Below are positions 32,108 to 40,938 of a stretch of DNA of 64,000 nt, piece by piece. The stretch is taken from positions 1-64,000 of the forward strand of contig NZ_JAHVJR010000002.1 of the NCBI RefSeq assembly GCF_019801175.1. Reading direction: 5' to 3'. Source of the stretch: Vannielia litorea. Its GTDB lineage: Bacteria > Pseudomonadota > Alphaproteobacteria > Rhodobacterales > Rhodobacteraceae. The notes under the pieces were generated by a model. It made no database searches, was not told the DNA's origin, and worked only from the letters and a program-made list of their open reading frames with translations. Position 1 is the first letter of the stretch. Every line of letters begins with the position of its first letter. A program made the position numbers and the translations under genes.

Positions 32108-32863
32108 ATGCGCGTTTACGCGATTGGCGACATCCATGGTCACTTGGACAAGCTGAAAGCTGTCCACGCCCTCATCGAGGCCGACCGCACACGCACGGGC
32201 GACAGCGATGCGCTGGTGGTGCATGTCGGCGACCTCGTGGACAGGGGGCCGGATTCGGCTGGCGTGCTGGGTTACCTCGCCAAGGGCGTGGCGCAGGGCA
32301 AGCCCTGGGTGATCCTGAAGGGCAACCATGACCGGATGATGCGCCGCTTCCTCGAGCCGGACCGCCTGCGTGACCCGTCCCGCCCCGATCTGCACTGGCT
32401 GCAACCCAACATCGGCGGGCGCAGCACGCTGGAAAGCTACGGGATCGATACCGACCCAGCCCGCGGCAAGGAGGCGATCCACCGCGATGCCCGGGCCGCG
32501 GTGCCCGATGCCCACGTGACGCTGCTGGACGGCATGGCGATCCATCACATGATGCCGGGCCTGTTCTTTGTGCACGCGGGCGTTCGGCCAGGTGTGGGAT
32601 TCGCGGATCAGGTCGAGGACGACCTTGTCTGGATCAGGGAGCCGTTTCTCTCTGACCCGCGCGATCACGGGCGATTGGTGGTGCATGGCCACAGCCCGGT
32701 GGCAGCCGCCACGCATTACGGCAACCGGCTGAATATCGACAGCGCGGCGGCCTATGGCGGGCCGCTCTCTGCGGTTGTGATCGAGGACGAAGGTCTCTCG
32801 GTTTCGCTGCTGACCGAGACCGGCCGCAGCCCGCTTGTTCCGGTTCACGCAGCAATCGGCTGA
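32108..32863 (+). CDS. Serine/threonine-type metallophosphatase
   Basis: The 251-aa protein belongs to the calcineurin-like PPP phosphatases. The motifs are YAIGDIHGHLDKLKA, VVHVGDLVDRGPDS, LKGNHDRMM and VVHGHSPVAAATHY. These are the classical GDxHG, GDxVDRG and GNHE/D motifs of bacterial PrpA/ApaH-like enzymes. Protein phosphatase or dinucleotide hydrolase activity are both possible. Stand-alone gene between the serA terminator and the convergent amt gene. Confidence 0.9.
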   Translation: MRVYAIGDIHGHLDKLKAVHALIEADRTRTGDSDALVVHVGDLVDRGPDSAGVLGYLAKGVAQGKPWVILKGNHDRMMRRFLEPDRLRDPSRPDLHWLQPNIGGRSTLESYGIDTDPARGKEAIHRDARAAVPDAHVTLLDGMAIHHMMPGLFFVHAGVRPGVGFADQVEDDLVWIREPFLSDPRDHGRLVVHGHSPVAAATHYGNRLNIDSAAAYGGPLSAVVIEDEGLSVSLLTETGRSPLVPVHAAIG

Positions 32864-32934
32864 TTGCCCCCATCCGAAATTTGGCCGCTCGTCCCTACGT
32901 TTGAGACGTCTCCAGTCGGCGGTAGCCCCTTCGC

Positions 32935-32967
32935 AAAGAGAAACCCCGGGCGCTTTCACGCCCGGGG
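32935..32967 (-). terminator. Terminator of amt
   Basis: CCCCGGGCG (32944-32952) and CGCCCGGGG (32959-32967) form a perfect 9-bp stem with a CTTTCA loop. On the minus strand it is followed by TTTCTCTTT. It begins 30 bp after the amt stop. Confidence 0.75.
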
Positions 32968-32996
32968 CTGGTTCAAGACTGTCCCGGAAGGGGAGG

Positions 32997-34349
32997 TCAG
33001 CCTTTGGCGAACTCCGGATAGGCTTCCATGCCCAGCTCGGTGGTGTCGAGACCGGTGATCTCGTCTTCCTCGCTGACGCGGATGCCCATGATGGCCTTCA
33101 GGATGAACCAGATCACGCCGCTCACCACGAAGACAAAGATGCCCACGATCAGGATGGCTTTGATCTGTACACCGAGGGAGGCGTCACCGTTGGTGATGCA
33201 CACGGCCAGGGTGCCCCAGATGCCGGCGAAGAGGTGCACCGGGATGGCGCCCACAACGTCGTCGATCTTCAGCTTGTCGAGGAACGGCACCGCGAAGACC
33301 ACGATCACACCGCCCACGGCACCGATCAGGGTGGCCGCGCCGAGACCAGGGGTCAGCGGTTCAGCCGTGATCGACACGAGGCCGGCCAGAGCACCGTTGA
33401 GCACCATCGTCAGATCGACCTTCTTGTAGAGGATCTGGGTCAGGACCATCGCCGCGAGAGCACCACCGGCAGCCGCCGTGTTGGTGTTGGCGAAGATGCG
33501 GGAGATGTCAGCCACGTTGCCGGCAGTGTCCATGTAGAGCTGCGAGCCGCCGTTGAAGCCAAACCAGCCGAGCCACAGGATGAACGTACCCAGGGTGGCG
33601 AGGGTCAGGTTGGAACCGGGCATCGGATGCACGCGGCCGTCCTTGTACTTACCAAGACGCGGGCCAAGGATGAGCGCACCAGCAAGGGCTGCCCAGCCAC
33701 CGGTGGAGTGCACCACGGTCGAACCGGCGAAGTCGAGGAAGTCGGTCACGCCCTCGGCGCCGGGCGCCAGGAAGCCGCCGCCCCATTTCCAGGAAGCCTG
33801 GATCGGGTAGATGAACGCGGTCAGCAGGATCACGAAGATCAGGAATGGCCACAGCTTGATGCGCTCGGCCAGGGTGCCCGAAACGATCGAAGCGGTGGTG
33901 GCACAGAACATCAGCTGGAAGAAGAAGTCGGAGCCGACGGAGGCATAGGTCAGGTCGGTTTCCGTTTCAGCCAGGCCAACGGCTTCAAGCACGGCAGGGC
34001 CGAAGGCACCGAGGTAGCCCTCGGAGATCCAGCCGTCGCCGGGATACATCAGGTTGTAGCCGACGAGGTAGTAGGCGAGCGAGGCGATAGAGAAGAGCGC
34101 CATGTTCTTGGTCAGCTGCATCGTCACGTTCTTCTGGCGCACGAGGCCGGCCTCGAGCATCGAGAAGCCCGCGGCCATCCAGAACACCAGGAAGCCGGTG
34201 ACGAGGAACATGAAGGTGGTGAAGATATAGCCGATTTCGCCATTGGGCGGCGTCATGTCGGCTTCGGCCTCCTGCGCGAAGCCCATGGCGGGCAGCGCAA
34301 TCGCTGCCGTCAGGGCCGCGGCGGCCGGGATGTATTTGCGGAATTGCAT
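32997..34349 (-). CDS. amt: Ammonium transporter
   Basis: The 450-aa Amt/MEP/Rh channel takes up ammonium across the inner membrane. It has a cleavable signal segment (AAAALTAAIALPAMGFAQ) and about eleven membrane helices. Family motifs are DFAGSTVVHSTGGWAALAGA and ISTAEPLTPG-type TAEPLTPGLGAAT, with the twin-His region in later helices. It lies 28 bp downstream of glnK in the conserved glnK-amt order, so GlnK probably gates the channel. Confidence 0.96.
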   Translation of the reverse strand: MQFRKYIPAAAALTAAIALPAMGFAQEAEADMTPPNGEIGYIFTTFMFLVTGFLVFWMAAGFSMLEAGLVRQKNVTMQLTKNMALFSIASLAYYLVGYNLMYPGDGWISEGYLGAFGPAVLEAVGLAETETDLTYASVGSDFFFQLMFCATTASIVSGTLAERIKLWPFLIFVILLTAFIYPIQASWKWGGGFLAPGAEGVTDFLDFAGSTVVHSTGGWAALAGALILGPRLGKYKDGRVHPMPGSNLTLATLGTFILWLGWFGFNGGSQLYMDTAGNVADISRIFANTNTAAAGGALAAMVLTQILYKKVDLTMVLNGALAGLVSITAEPLTPGLGAATLIGAVGGVIVVFAVPFLDKLKIDDVVGAIPVHLFAGIWGTLAVCITNGDASLGVQIKAILIVGIFVFVVSGVIWFILKAIMGIRVSEEDEITGLDTTELGMEAYPEFAKG

Positions 34350-34377
34350 CTTGTCAGAGTCCCCTATCTGTCCGCGC

Positions 34378-34716
34378 TCAAAGCGCTTCGTCGTTGGTTT
34401 CGCCGGTGCGGACGCGCACGGCCTGGTTCACATCCAGGACGAAGATCTTGCCGTCGCCGATCTTGTCGGTCTTCGCGGTGGTCTGGATCGTCTCTACCAC
34501 CTGGTCGGCCATGGCGGCGGAGACCACGATCTCCAGCTTGACCTTGGGCACGAAGTTCACGGCATATTCGGCGCCGCGGTAGATTTCGGTGTGGCCGGAC
34601 TGAGAGCCGAAGCCCTTGATCTCGGTCACCATCATTCCGCGCACGCCGATGGCGGTCAGCGCCTCGCGGACCTCCTCCAGCTTGAACGGCTTGATAGCTG
34701 CAATGATGAGTTTCAC
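34378..34716 (-). CDS. glnK: Nitrogen regulatory protein P-II
   Basis: The 112-aa signal protein integrates 2-oxoglutarate and ATP/ADP and controls Amt. The T-loop carries Tyr51 (EIYRGAEYAVNFVPK), the site uridylylated by GlnD, whose gene is in this window. The start is a GTG at 34716 after GGAAGGGGACAAAC, which gives exactly the standard P-II length and KLIIAAIKPFKLEEV. The frame runs 42 codons further upstream but without protein character. No sigma-54 motif was seen before it. Confidence 0.96.
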   Translation of the reverse strand: MKLIIAAIKPFKLEEVREALTAIGVRGMMVTEIKGFGSQSGHTEIYRGAEYAVNFVPKVKLEIVVSAAMADQVVETIQTTAKTDKIGDGKIFVLDVNQAVRVRTGETNDEAL

Positions 34717-34836
34717 GTTTGTCCCCTTCCTTTGTGCCAGGCGCAGCCCTGGCGGGTTCACGGCCACAGTCACAGCCTGCCTGCCCGTTGGCATCAAGCG
34801 AGGGCGCACTGTTGCGCCTGCGGATTCAGCAGGCGA

Positions 34837-34855
34837 TTGCACAATTTTTGCACAA
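34837..34855. promoter_or_regulatory. Two TTGCACAA repeats 11 bp apart
   Basis: TTGCACAA occurs at 34837-34844 and 34848-34855, in phase on the helix, within the 257-bp region between divergent glnK and the PBP gene. They could serve either gene. The repeat contains TGCACA, as do the repeats upstream of dddL, but the similarity may be chance. Confidence 0.4.
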
Positions 34856-34973
34856 ATTAATCTCTTTGCTCAAAAAGTAGGCGGCATGAAAAATCGGCGA
34901 TGTCGCGCGGTCTTGTCTCCCCTTTTCGAGTCCCCACCTCTATGCTGCGCGGAAAAATGCGAGCGAGGCACGC

Positions 34974-37238
34974 ATGAGCGGTAACGGACGAAAGAAGACG
35001 CCCCTGGTGGCGGAGAAGCGCTATTCCGGCGCGACGCCCGCCAAAACGGCGGCACCCAAGAAGGCCAAGGCCCCCAAGAAGAAACGCGCGCCGCGCGCCA
35101 AGCGGCCCGCGCCAAAGGGCGTGCTGGGCTGGGTTGCGCGGATCACCCGCTTTTTCATGCGGGTCATCTGGGGTGTCACGTGGCGCATGGGGGTGGTCGT
35201 GGGCCTCATCGTGGCCGGCGCCGTGGGCTACTTTTACACCACCCTGCCTGAAGATGTGACGGCCCTGCTCGACGCCCGCACGCGCGGGTCGGTGACCATG
35301 CTCGACCGGGACGGCAAGGTGTATGCTTGGCGCGGTGAGACCTATGGCGGCCCGATCCGCGTAGAGAATGTGTCGCCACATCTGAAGAACGCCGTGGTCG
35401 CGACCGAGGACAAACGGTTCTACCGCCACTTCGGCGTCAGCCCGCGCGGCATTGCCTCCGCGATCAGGATCAACCTCTCCGAGGGGCGCGGCCCCCTCTC
35501 CGGCCATGGCGGCTCCACGCTCACGCAGCAGACGGCAAAGCTGCTTTGCCTCGGCATCCCCTATGACGAGGGGGCGTGGGAGAGCGAGGCCGCCTATGAG
35601 GCCGACTGCCGCGAGACCACCCTGTGGCGCAAGGTCAAGGAGATGATCTACTCCATGGCGCTGGAGACCCGCTACACCAAGGACGAGGTGCTGGCGATCT
35701 ACCTCAACCGCGCCTATCTCGGCGCCTCGTCGCGCGGGTTCGCCGCCGCCTCGCAGCGCTATTTCGGGATTGCCGCGAAAGACCTGAACCCGGCCCAGGC
35801 GGCCATGCTGGCAGGCCTGCTCGTGGCCCCCACTCGCTATGCCCCGACCTCCGACCTGGAGCGCAGCCAGGCCCGCGCGGCTACCGTGCTGAAGCTGATG
35901 CAGGAGCAGGGCTACATCTCGATGGCCGAGCGCGAGGAGTTCACCAACAACCCTGCCACCCTCAGCGAGGCCGCACAGGCCCGCGCGGGCGGCTACTTCG
36001 CCGACTGGGTGATGGATACCGGGCCGGACTTTCTGACCAAGGACACCACCGAGGACGTGGTTCTGAAAACCACCCTCGACCAGCGCATCCAGCGGGCCGC
36101 CGAGGAGGCGATGAAGGAGATCTTCGCCACCAAGGTCAGGGAGGGCTCCGCCGCTCAGGCTGCCGTGGTGGTGATGAGCGCCGACGGTGCCGTGCGCGCG
36201 ATGGTTGGCGGCCGGCAGACCAAGGTGACCGGCGCCTTCAACCGCGCGACCATGGCGAAGCGCCAGACCGGCTCCAGCTTCAAACCTTTCGTTTATGCCG
36301 CCGCGCTGGACCTTGGCTACACGCCAAATGCGACCGTTGTGGATGAGCCGATCACCATCAACGTGCCCGGCTCGGGCGCCTACAGCCCCAAGAACTACGA
36401 TCGCAAGTTTCATGGACGGGTCACGCTGACCGAGGCGCTTGCCCACAGCTATAACATCCCCGCCGTAAAGGTTTCGGAGGCTGTCGGGCGCGAGAACGTG
36501 CGCAACATCGCAGAAGACTTCGGAATTGAAAGCGACCTTGCTGCTGGCCCGGCTCTGGCGCTCGGGGCTTCGGAGTCCTCACTGCTGGAGATGGCGGGGG
36601 CCTATGCGGGCATCCTGAACGGCGGCACCTCGGTCACGCCCTACGGCATTCTAGAGCTGCGCCTGAAGGGCGATGACGAGCCGCTCATGGGCCAGGGCGG
36701 CGGGCTCGGCGAGCGGGTGATCACCGAAGAGGCGGCGCGCTACCTCGTCTACATGATGACCCAGACCATCGAGCAGGGCACCGGCCGCCGCGCCAACATT
36801 GGCCGCCCGGCAGCGGGCAAGACGGGCACCACCAACTCTGCGCGCGATGCGTGGTTCCTCGGCTTCACCGCCGACTACGTGGTGGGCGTGTGGATGGGCT
36901 ACGATGACAACACGCCGCTCACCGGCGTCACCGGCGGCGGCTTGCCCGCCGATATCTGGCGCGAGGTGATGGTGCGTGTGAACGAGGGGCTGCCGGTGCA
37001 TGAGTTGCCCATGCTCATCCCCCAACGCGCCCAGCCACAGGTCAGCCAGACCCAGCCGCCGCCCGAGCAGACGGCGCGGGAACAGACCGAAGCCGAGAGC
37101 CGCGCGGCCGAGCGTGCCCGCAGGCAGGCGGAGCGCGAGGCGCAGCGGCAACAACGCCAGCAGCGGCGCCGTCAGAACGGCGATGTGGCGGAGCGGATTC
37201 TGGAGGATGTGCTCTGCGGCCTGCTGGGCTGCCGCTGA
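34974..37238 (+). CDS. Class A penicillin-binding protein (PBP1A family)
   Basis: The 754-aa bifunctional enzyme polymerises and crosslinks peptidoglycan. After a Lys/Ala/Pro-rich cytoplasmic N-terminus there is one membrane helix (about 64-86, VVVGLIVAGAVGYFYTTL). The GT51 domain shows EDKRFYRHFGVSPRG and GGSTLTQQTAKLL. The transpeptidase domain has RQTGSSFKPFVYAAA (SxxK serine), AHSYNIPAVKV (SxN) and AAGKTGTTNSARD (KTG). The C-terminus is rich in Gln, Arg and Glu and ends with two cysteines. ATG 34974 overlaps no other gene. Confidence 0.95.
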   Translation: MSGNGRKKTPLVAEKRYSGATPAKTAAPKKAKAPKKKRAPRAKRPAPKGVLGWVARITRFFMRVIWGVTWRMGVVVGLIVAGAVGYFYTTLPEDVTALLDARTRGSVTMLDRDGKVYAWRGETYGGPIRVENVSPHLKNAVVATEDKRFYRHFGVSPRGIASAIRINLSEGRGPLSGHGGSTLTQQTAKLLCLGIPYDEGAWESEAAYEADCRETTLWRKVKEMIYSMALETRYTKDEVLAIYLNRAYLGASSRGFAAASQRYFGIAAKDLNPAQAAMLAGLLVAPTRYAPTSDLERSQARAATVLKLMQEQGYISMAEREEFTNNPATLSEAAQARAGGYFADWVMDTGPDFLTKDTTEDVVLKTTLDQRIQRAAEEAMKEIFATKVREGSAAQAAVVVMSADGAVRAMVGGRQTKVTGAFNRATMAKRQTGSSFKPFVYAAALDLGYTPNATVVDEPITINVPGSGAYSPKNYDRKFHGRVTLTEALAHSYNIPAVKVSEAVGRENVRNIAEDFGIESDLAAGPALALGASESSLLEMAGAYAGILNGGTSVTPYGILELRLKGDDEPLMGQGGGLGERVITEEAARYLVYMMTQTIEQGTGRRANIGRPAAGKTGTTNSARDAWFLGFTADYVVGVWMGYDDNTPLTGVTGGGLPADIWREVMVRVNEGLPVHELPMLIPQRAQPQVSQTQPPPEQTAREQTEAESRAAERARRQAEREAQRQQRQQRRRQNGDVAERILEDVLCGLLGCR

Positions 37239-37242
37239 CCGA

Positions 37243-37668
37243 TCAGTCGGTGGCTGTGGCGGCCTCGGCAGGCGGGGCCGCTGGCGCCGCCTCGGCCTCC
37301 GCGGTTTCCGATAGCACCGGGCACCGCTCGTAGCGGAAGGCATAGCCGTTCCACGCCAAAATCAGCCCGCCCTCGGCACCCTCCATGAAGAGCGCGCGCT
37401 CGGTCCATTGAAAGTTGGGATTGGCGCCCTCGCACTCCATGTCGAAGAGCTGGGCGTTCATGTCGCGCACGTTGACTGGGTTGAGCATCTTGCAGGTGCC
37501 GCTGAGGCCGTGAAACACGCCATCCTCGATCCGCAGAAAGCCCTCGGCCCCGTCACCAGCCTCGCAATCGGCCTCCGGACTGGCGCGATACCTGCCCTCG
37601 ACCTCCAGCGCCATTGCAGGGGTCGCGGCACAGGCAAGCGCCAGGCCCAGAAGGCGCCACGCCCTCAC
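37243..37668 (-). CDS. Hypothetical periplasmic protein with four cysteines
   Basis: The 141-aa protein has a signal peptide (RLLGLALACAATPAMA, cleaved before LEVEG). Four cysteines lie in the mature part (ADCEAG, GTCKML, MECEGA, ERCPVL), suggesting two disulfides. The C-terminal 25 residues are Ala/Glu/Pro-rich. It is not recognised. It starts in an ATGA overlap with the MlaC-like gene stop, so it belongs to the mlaA-mlaC operon. Its stop is 4 bp from the convergent PBP stop. Confidence 0.7.
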   Translation of the reverse strand: MRAWRLLGLALACAATPAMALEVEGRYRASPEADCEAGDGAEGFLRIEDGVFHGLSGTCKMLNPVNVRDMNAQLFDMECEGANPNFQWTERALFMEGAEGGLILAWNGYAFRYERCPVLSETAEAEAAPAAPPAEAATATD

Positions 37669-38294
37669 GCGCGTTTGAGATCCGCGATCAGCGCGTCGAT
37701 CTTGCCACCGCGCCGGTCGAGCATCGCCCCGATTTCGGTGCGCTCGGTCAGCAGCATGTTCACATCGGCGATGAAGAGGTTGAAGAACTTGTGGCTCCCG
37801 CTCTTGTCGCTGACGAAGAACGTCACATCGAACGGCGCACTGCCGCGCAGAACCGCCATGGTATCGACCTCGATCCAGTTCTTCACGCTGCGGGCGCCCT
37901 TCACCTCGATCCGGCCCCCGATGAACTCGCGGAACCGCCGCCCGTACTTGCGGGAGATGTAGCCAGAGAACGCCTGAGTGTAGGCCTGCATCTGCGCCTT
38001 CGAGGCACTGCGGGCCGCGGAGCCGAGCGAGTAGAAGGAGATGTAGTTGAGATCCGAGTAGCGCACAAAGATGCGCTGGAAATCGCCATACATCGCGCGT
38101 TCGGACTTGCCCGAAGCGATCACCTTGTTGATGTCGTTGACCGCTGCCGTCACAAGTTGCTGCGATGCGCCGGCCGAAAGCGCGAAGGCTTCGCGCGGTA
38201 GGGTCAGCGCGGACGCGGTCAGCGCTGCGGCTCCGGTCAGAAGGCTGCGCCGGGTCAGGATGCCGGTGTCATTGGCCGCCGTAAAAGTCTTCAT
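37665..38294 (-). CDS. mlaC: MlaC-family phospholipid-binding protein
   Basis: The 209-aa protein matches the MlaC/Ttg2D family, periplasmic carriers that move phospholipids between outer and inner membranes. The start at 38294 gives a twin-arginine-like signal (GILTRRSLLTGAAALTAS). The mature part contains YTQAFSGYISRKYGRRF and VKNWIEVDTMAVLRG with the usual MlaC pattern. The frame runs upstream to 38450, inside mlaA, and is not needed. It overlaps the mlaA end by 26 bp. The MlaFEDB transporter genes are not in the window. Confidence 0.88.
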   Translation of the reverse strand: MKTFTAANDTGILTRRSLLTGAAALTASALTLPREAFALSAGASQQLVTAAVNDINKVIASGKSERAMYGDFQRIFVRYSDLNYISFYSLGSAARSASKAQMQAYTQAFSGYISRKYGRRFREFIGGRIEVKGARSVKNWIEVDTMAVLRGSAPFDVTFFVSDKSGSHKFFNLFIADVNMLLTERTEIGAMLDRRGGKIDALIADLKRA

Positions 38295-39039
38295 AGGAAT
38301 CGTAAACCTCGTCTGCCTCTGCTTCTGCCGACGCCGTATCGCCGGCCCGTCCCCTGCGGTTTTGCAGGTAGATGATCCGCGCCTGAGCGTAGCTGTCTGC
38401 ACTGTCATATAGAACAGAATCGACGGTTTCCGAATACTTTGCCCGATCACCGGCGCGTGAGAGCACCTTCACGCCCGCGATTTTTCTCTGGTCTTCCGCC
38501 TTGATGACACCCTGCAGCGGGTTGAGCACGGTATCGAGGATCTTGCCGGCCACGTCGCGCTCGGTCGACGGGCCAAGGATGGGCAACTCGATGTAGGCCC
38601 CCTCCGGCACGCCATGCTTGGCGAGGGTCAGGCCAAAGTCGGTGGCATCATCATGGAGGCCGATTTTGGTGGCCGGGTCGAAGAGCCCGCCAACGCCGAC
38701 GGTCGTGTTTACCACCACGCGCCAGAAGTTGCGCATGGCGCTTTCCATGTTGCCTTGCAGCAGGTGGTTCATCATGTAGCTGGGCTGGCTGAAGTTGGTC
38801 GAGAGGTTCGACAGGCCCTGCGTCACCGGCGCCGGAACAGCCTTGCCGATCCCGCCACCTTTGCCACCGCCAAAGGTACGATCCACCCCCTTGTTGAAGG
38901 CATGAACCTTGCGGTTCTGCTTCTCGTAGGGGTCAAAGATCGCCTCGCCTGATGTGTTGGGCGTGCAGCCCGCCAAAAGGGTGGCGAGGGTCAGCAGCAG
39001 GACGGTCCCGCTGCGGCGAAGGTTGGCTCGATGAAACAA
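38269..39039 (-). CDS. mlaA: MlaA (VacJ) family lipoprotein
   Basis: The 256-aa outer-membrane lipoprotein removes phospholipids from the outer leaflet in the Mla pathway. The lipobox is ATLLAGCTPN. Family motifs are FDPYEKQNRKVHAFNKGVD, VTQGLSNLSTNFSQPSYM and FGLTLAKHGVPEGAYIELP with PLLGPST-like ILGPSTERD. The C-terminus is acidic. It is followed by mlaC with a 26-bp overlap, and diverges from the type I secretion genes. Confidence 0.93.
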   Translation of the reverse strand: MFHRANLRRSGTVLLLTLATLLAGCTPNTSGEAIFDPYEKQNRKVHAFNKGVDRTFGGGKGGGIGKAVPAPVTQGLSNLSTNFSQPSYMMNHLLQGNMESAMRNFWRVVVNTTVGVGGLFDPATKIGLHDDATDFGLTLAKHGVPEGAYIELPILGPSTERDVAGKILDTVLNPLQGVIKAEDQRKIAGVKVLSRAGDRAKYSETVDSVLYDSADSYAQARIIYLQNRRGRAGDTASAEAEADEVYDSYEDFYGGQ

Positions 39040-39201
39040 TGGAATTCTCTACCAGTTATTCGTATCTTGGCGCTTACAGTGGGCGGGCAAGATCATGCTC
39101 GCGTCTTCGGGGCAGAATAGCCGTCGCGGCTGTGGGTCACAACCGGCGGAAGGCGGCAGGCCTGAAGGCAATGCGCGGGCGGGAGAAGGAGAGCGACGGA
39201 T

Positions 39202-40938
39202 ATGCGCATGTCCGATACGGCAAAAGGGCTGGCCGAGCTGCGCGCCGCCCGCGCCAAGGCACGTGGCCTGTTTCACTCGGTCTTTCTGTTCTCGATCTTC
39301 GTCAACCTGCTGATGCTCACCGGCCCGCTCTTCATGTTGCAGGTTTACGACCGGGTTCTCGGCTCGAGGTCTGAAGAAACGCTGGCCGCCCTCTTCGTGC
39401 TGGTCGCCTTCCTGTTCCTGATGATGGGCCTGCTCGACTATGCCCGAGGCCGGGTGATGGCGCGTGTCGCAGCGCGGTTTCAACGCGACGTGGAGGGGCG
39501 CGTGTTTTCGGCCGTTCTGGCAGCCGAGAGCCGCTCACCCGGCAATGAACTGGCCGCGAGCGGGTTGCGGGACCTCGACAGCGTGCAGCGGTTCTTCGCC
39601 TCACCCACCCTGCTGGCGATCTTCGATGCGCCGTGGACACCGCTCTTCATTGCCGCGATCTTCCTGTTTCACCCCGCGCTGGGGCTGCTTGCGGTCGGCG
39701 GCGGCGCGGTGCTTGTGGCAGTAACCCTGCTGAACCAGACCCGCACCCGCCGCCCCGCACTTGAGGCAGCAGGCCAGCGCGAAGCGACCGAGCGGATGGC
39801 CGACCAGATGCGCACCGAGGCCGAGACCATCCAGTCTCTCGGCATGCGCGGCTCAACTTTTGCCCGCTGGCAGAACGCCCGGCAGGCCTCGTCCGACCGC
39901 GCGTTGGTGGCCTCCGACCGGGCGGGCGGATATGGCACCACGACCCGCACCCTGCGCCTTTTTCTGCAATCGGCCATGCTCGCACTCGGGGCATACCTCG
40001 TTCTGCAAGGCTCACTCACCGCAGGGCAGATGATTGCAGGTTCCATCCTGCTCGGCCGCGCTCTTGCCCCCATCGAGCAACTCATCGGCCAGTGGGAAAC
40101 CGCAAGCCGCGCCTCCAAGGGGTGGAAATCGCTTGGCCAGCTTCTCACCGCCGTACAGGCTGAGAAACCCCGCACCGAACTGCCCACACCGCGCGCCTTG
40201 CTCGATGTGAGCCAGGCTACCGTCGTGCCACCCGGCGAGAGCCAGGCTTCGCTGCGGATGATCAGCTTCCGGCTCGAACCGGGGCAAGCCATGGGGGTGA
40301 TCGGGCAGTCCGGCGCGGGCAAGAGCACTCTGGCCCGGGCGCTCACCGGTGTTTGGCCCACGGCGGGCGGGCGCATCCGGCTCGATGGCGCCTCGCTCGA
40401 CCAGTACGACCCCGACACGCTTGGCCGTTACATCGGTTACCTGCCGCAGCGGGTCACCCTGTTCGAGGGCACCATTGCCGAGAACATTGCCCGGCTGTCG
40501 CCCCAGCCCAACGCCGAGGCCGTGGTCGCCGCCGCCAAGAAGGCCGCCGCACACGATATGATCGTTAAGCTGCCGAACGGCTATGACACGCCGGTCGCCG
40601 CAGCCGGTGGCCGGCTCTCCGGCGGGCAGGTCCAGCGCATCGGGCTGGCGCGCGCGCTCTACGGCGATCCGGTAATTCTGGTTCTGGATGAGCCCAACTC
40701 CAACCTCGACAATGATGGCTCGGAGGCGCTTAACAAGGCGATCCGCGCCATGAAGGCCGCCAAGAAATCGGTGCTGATCATGGCCCACCGCCCCGCCGCG
40801 ATTCAGGAGTGCGATGTGCTCATGGTGCTGGATGGTGGCCTGCGAAAGGCCTTTGGGCCGCGTGATGAGGTGATGAAGCAGATGGTTAAGAACCACGCCG
40901 AAATTTCGCGCTCCACCGGCAAGGGAGGCGTGACATGA
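39202..40938 (+). CDS. Type I secretion system permease/ATPase (PrtD family)
   Basis: The 578-aa ABC exporter powers protein secretion across both membranes. About six membrane helices (residues 25-300) precede the ATPase domain with VIGQSGAGKSTLARALTG (Walker A), LSGGQVQRIGLARAL (signature) and VILVLDEPNSNLD (Walker B). There is no N-terminal C39 peptidase domain, as in PrtD/AprD exporters. The first ATG at 39202 has AGGAG about 10 bp upstream. The next gene overlaps its stop (ATGA). No TolC gene or obvious RTX substrate is adjacent. Confidence 0.93.
   Translation: MRMSDTAKGLAELRAARAKARGLFHSVFLFSIFVNLLMLTGPLFMLQVYDRVLGSRSEETLAALFVLVAFLFLMMGLLDYARGRVMARVAARFQRDVEGRVFSAVLAAESRSPGNELAASGLRDLDSVQRFFASPTLLAIFDAPWTPLFIAAIFLFHPALGLLAVGGGAVLVAVTLLNQTRTRRPALEAAGQREATERMADQMRTEAETIQSLGMRGSTFARWQNARQASSDRALVASDRAGGYGTTTRTLRLFLQSAMLALGAYLVLQGSLTAGQMIAGSILLGRALAPIEQLIGQWETASRASKGWKSLGQLLTAVQAEKPRTELPTPRALLDVSQATVVPPGESQASLRMISFRLEPGQAMGVIGQSGAGKSTLARALTGVWPTAGGRIRLDGASLDQYDPDTLGRYIGYLPQRVTLFEGTIAENIARLSPQPNAEAVVAAAKKAAAHDMIVKLPNGYDTPVAAAGGRLSGGQVQRIGLARALYGDPVILVLDEPNSNLDNDGSEALNKAIRAMKAAKKSVLIMAHRPAAIQECDVLMVLDGGLRKAFGPRDEVMKQMVKNHAEISRSTGKGGVT

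Noticed and set aside
34717..34840. Sigma-54 promoter for glnK
   Set aside because: TGGCAC occurs near the start but is not followed by TTGC at the required distance.
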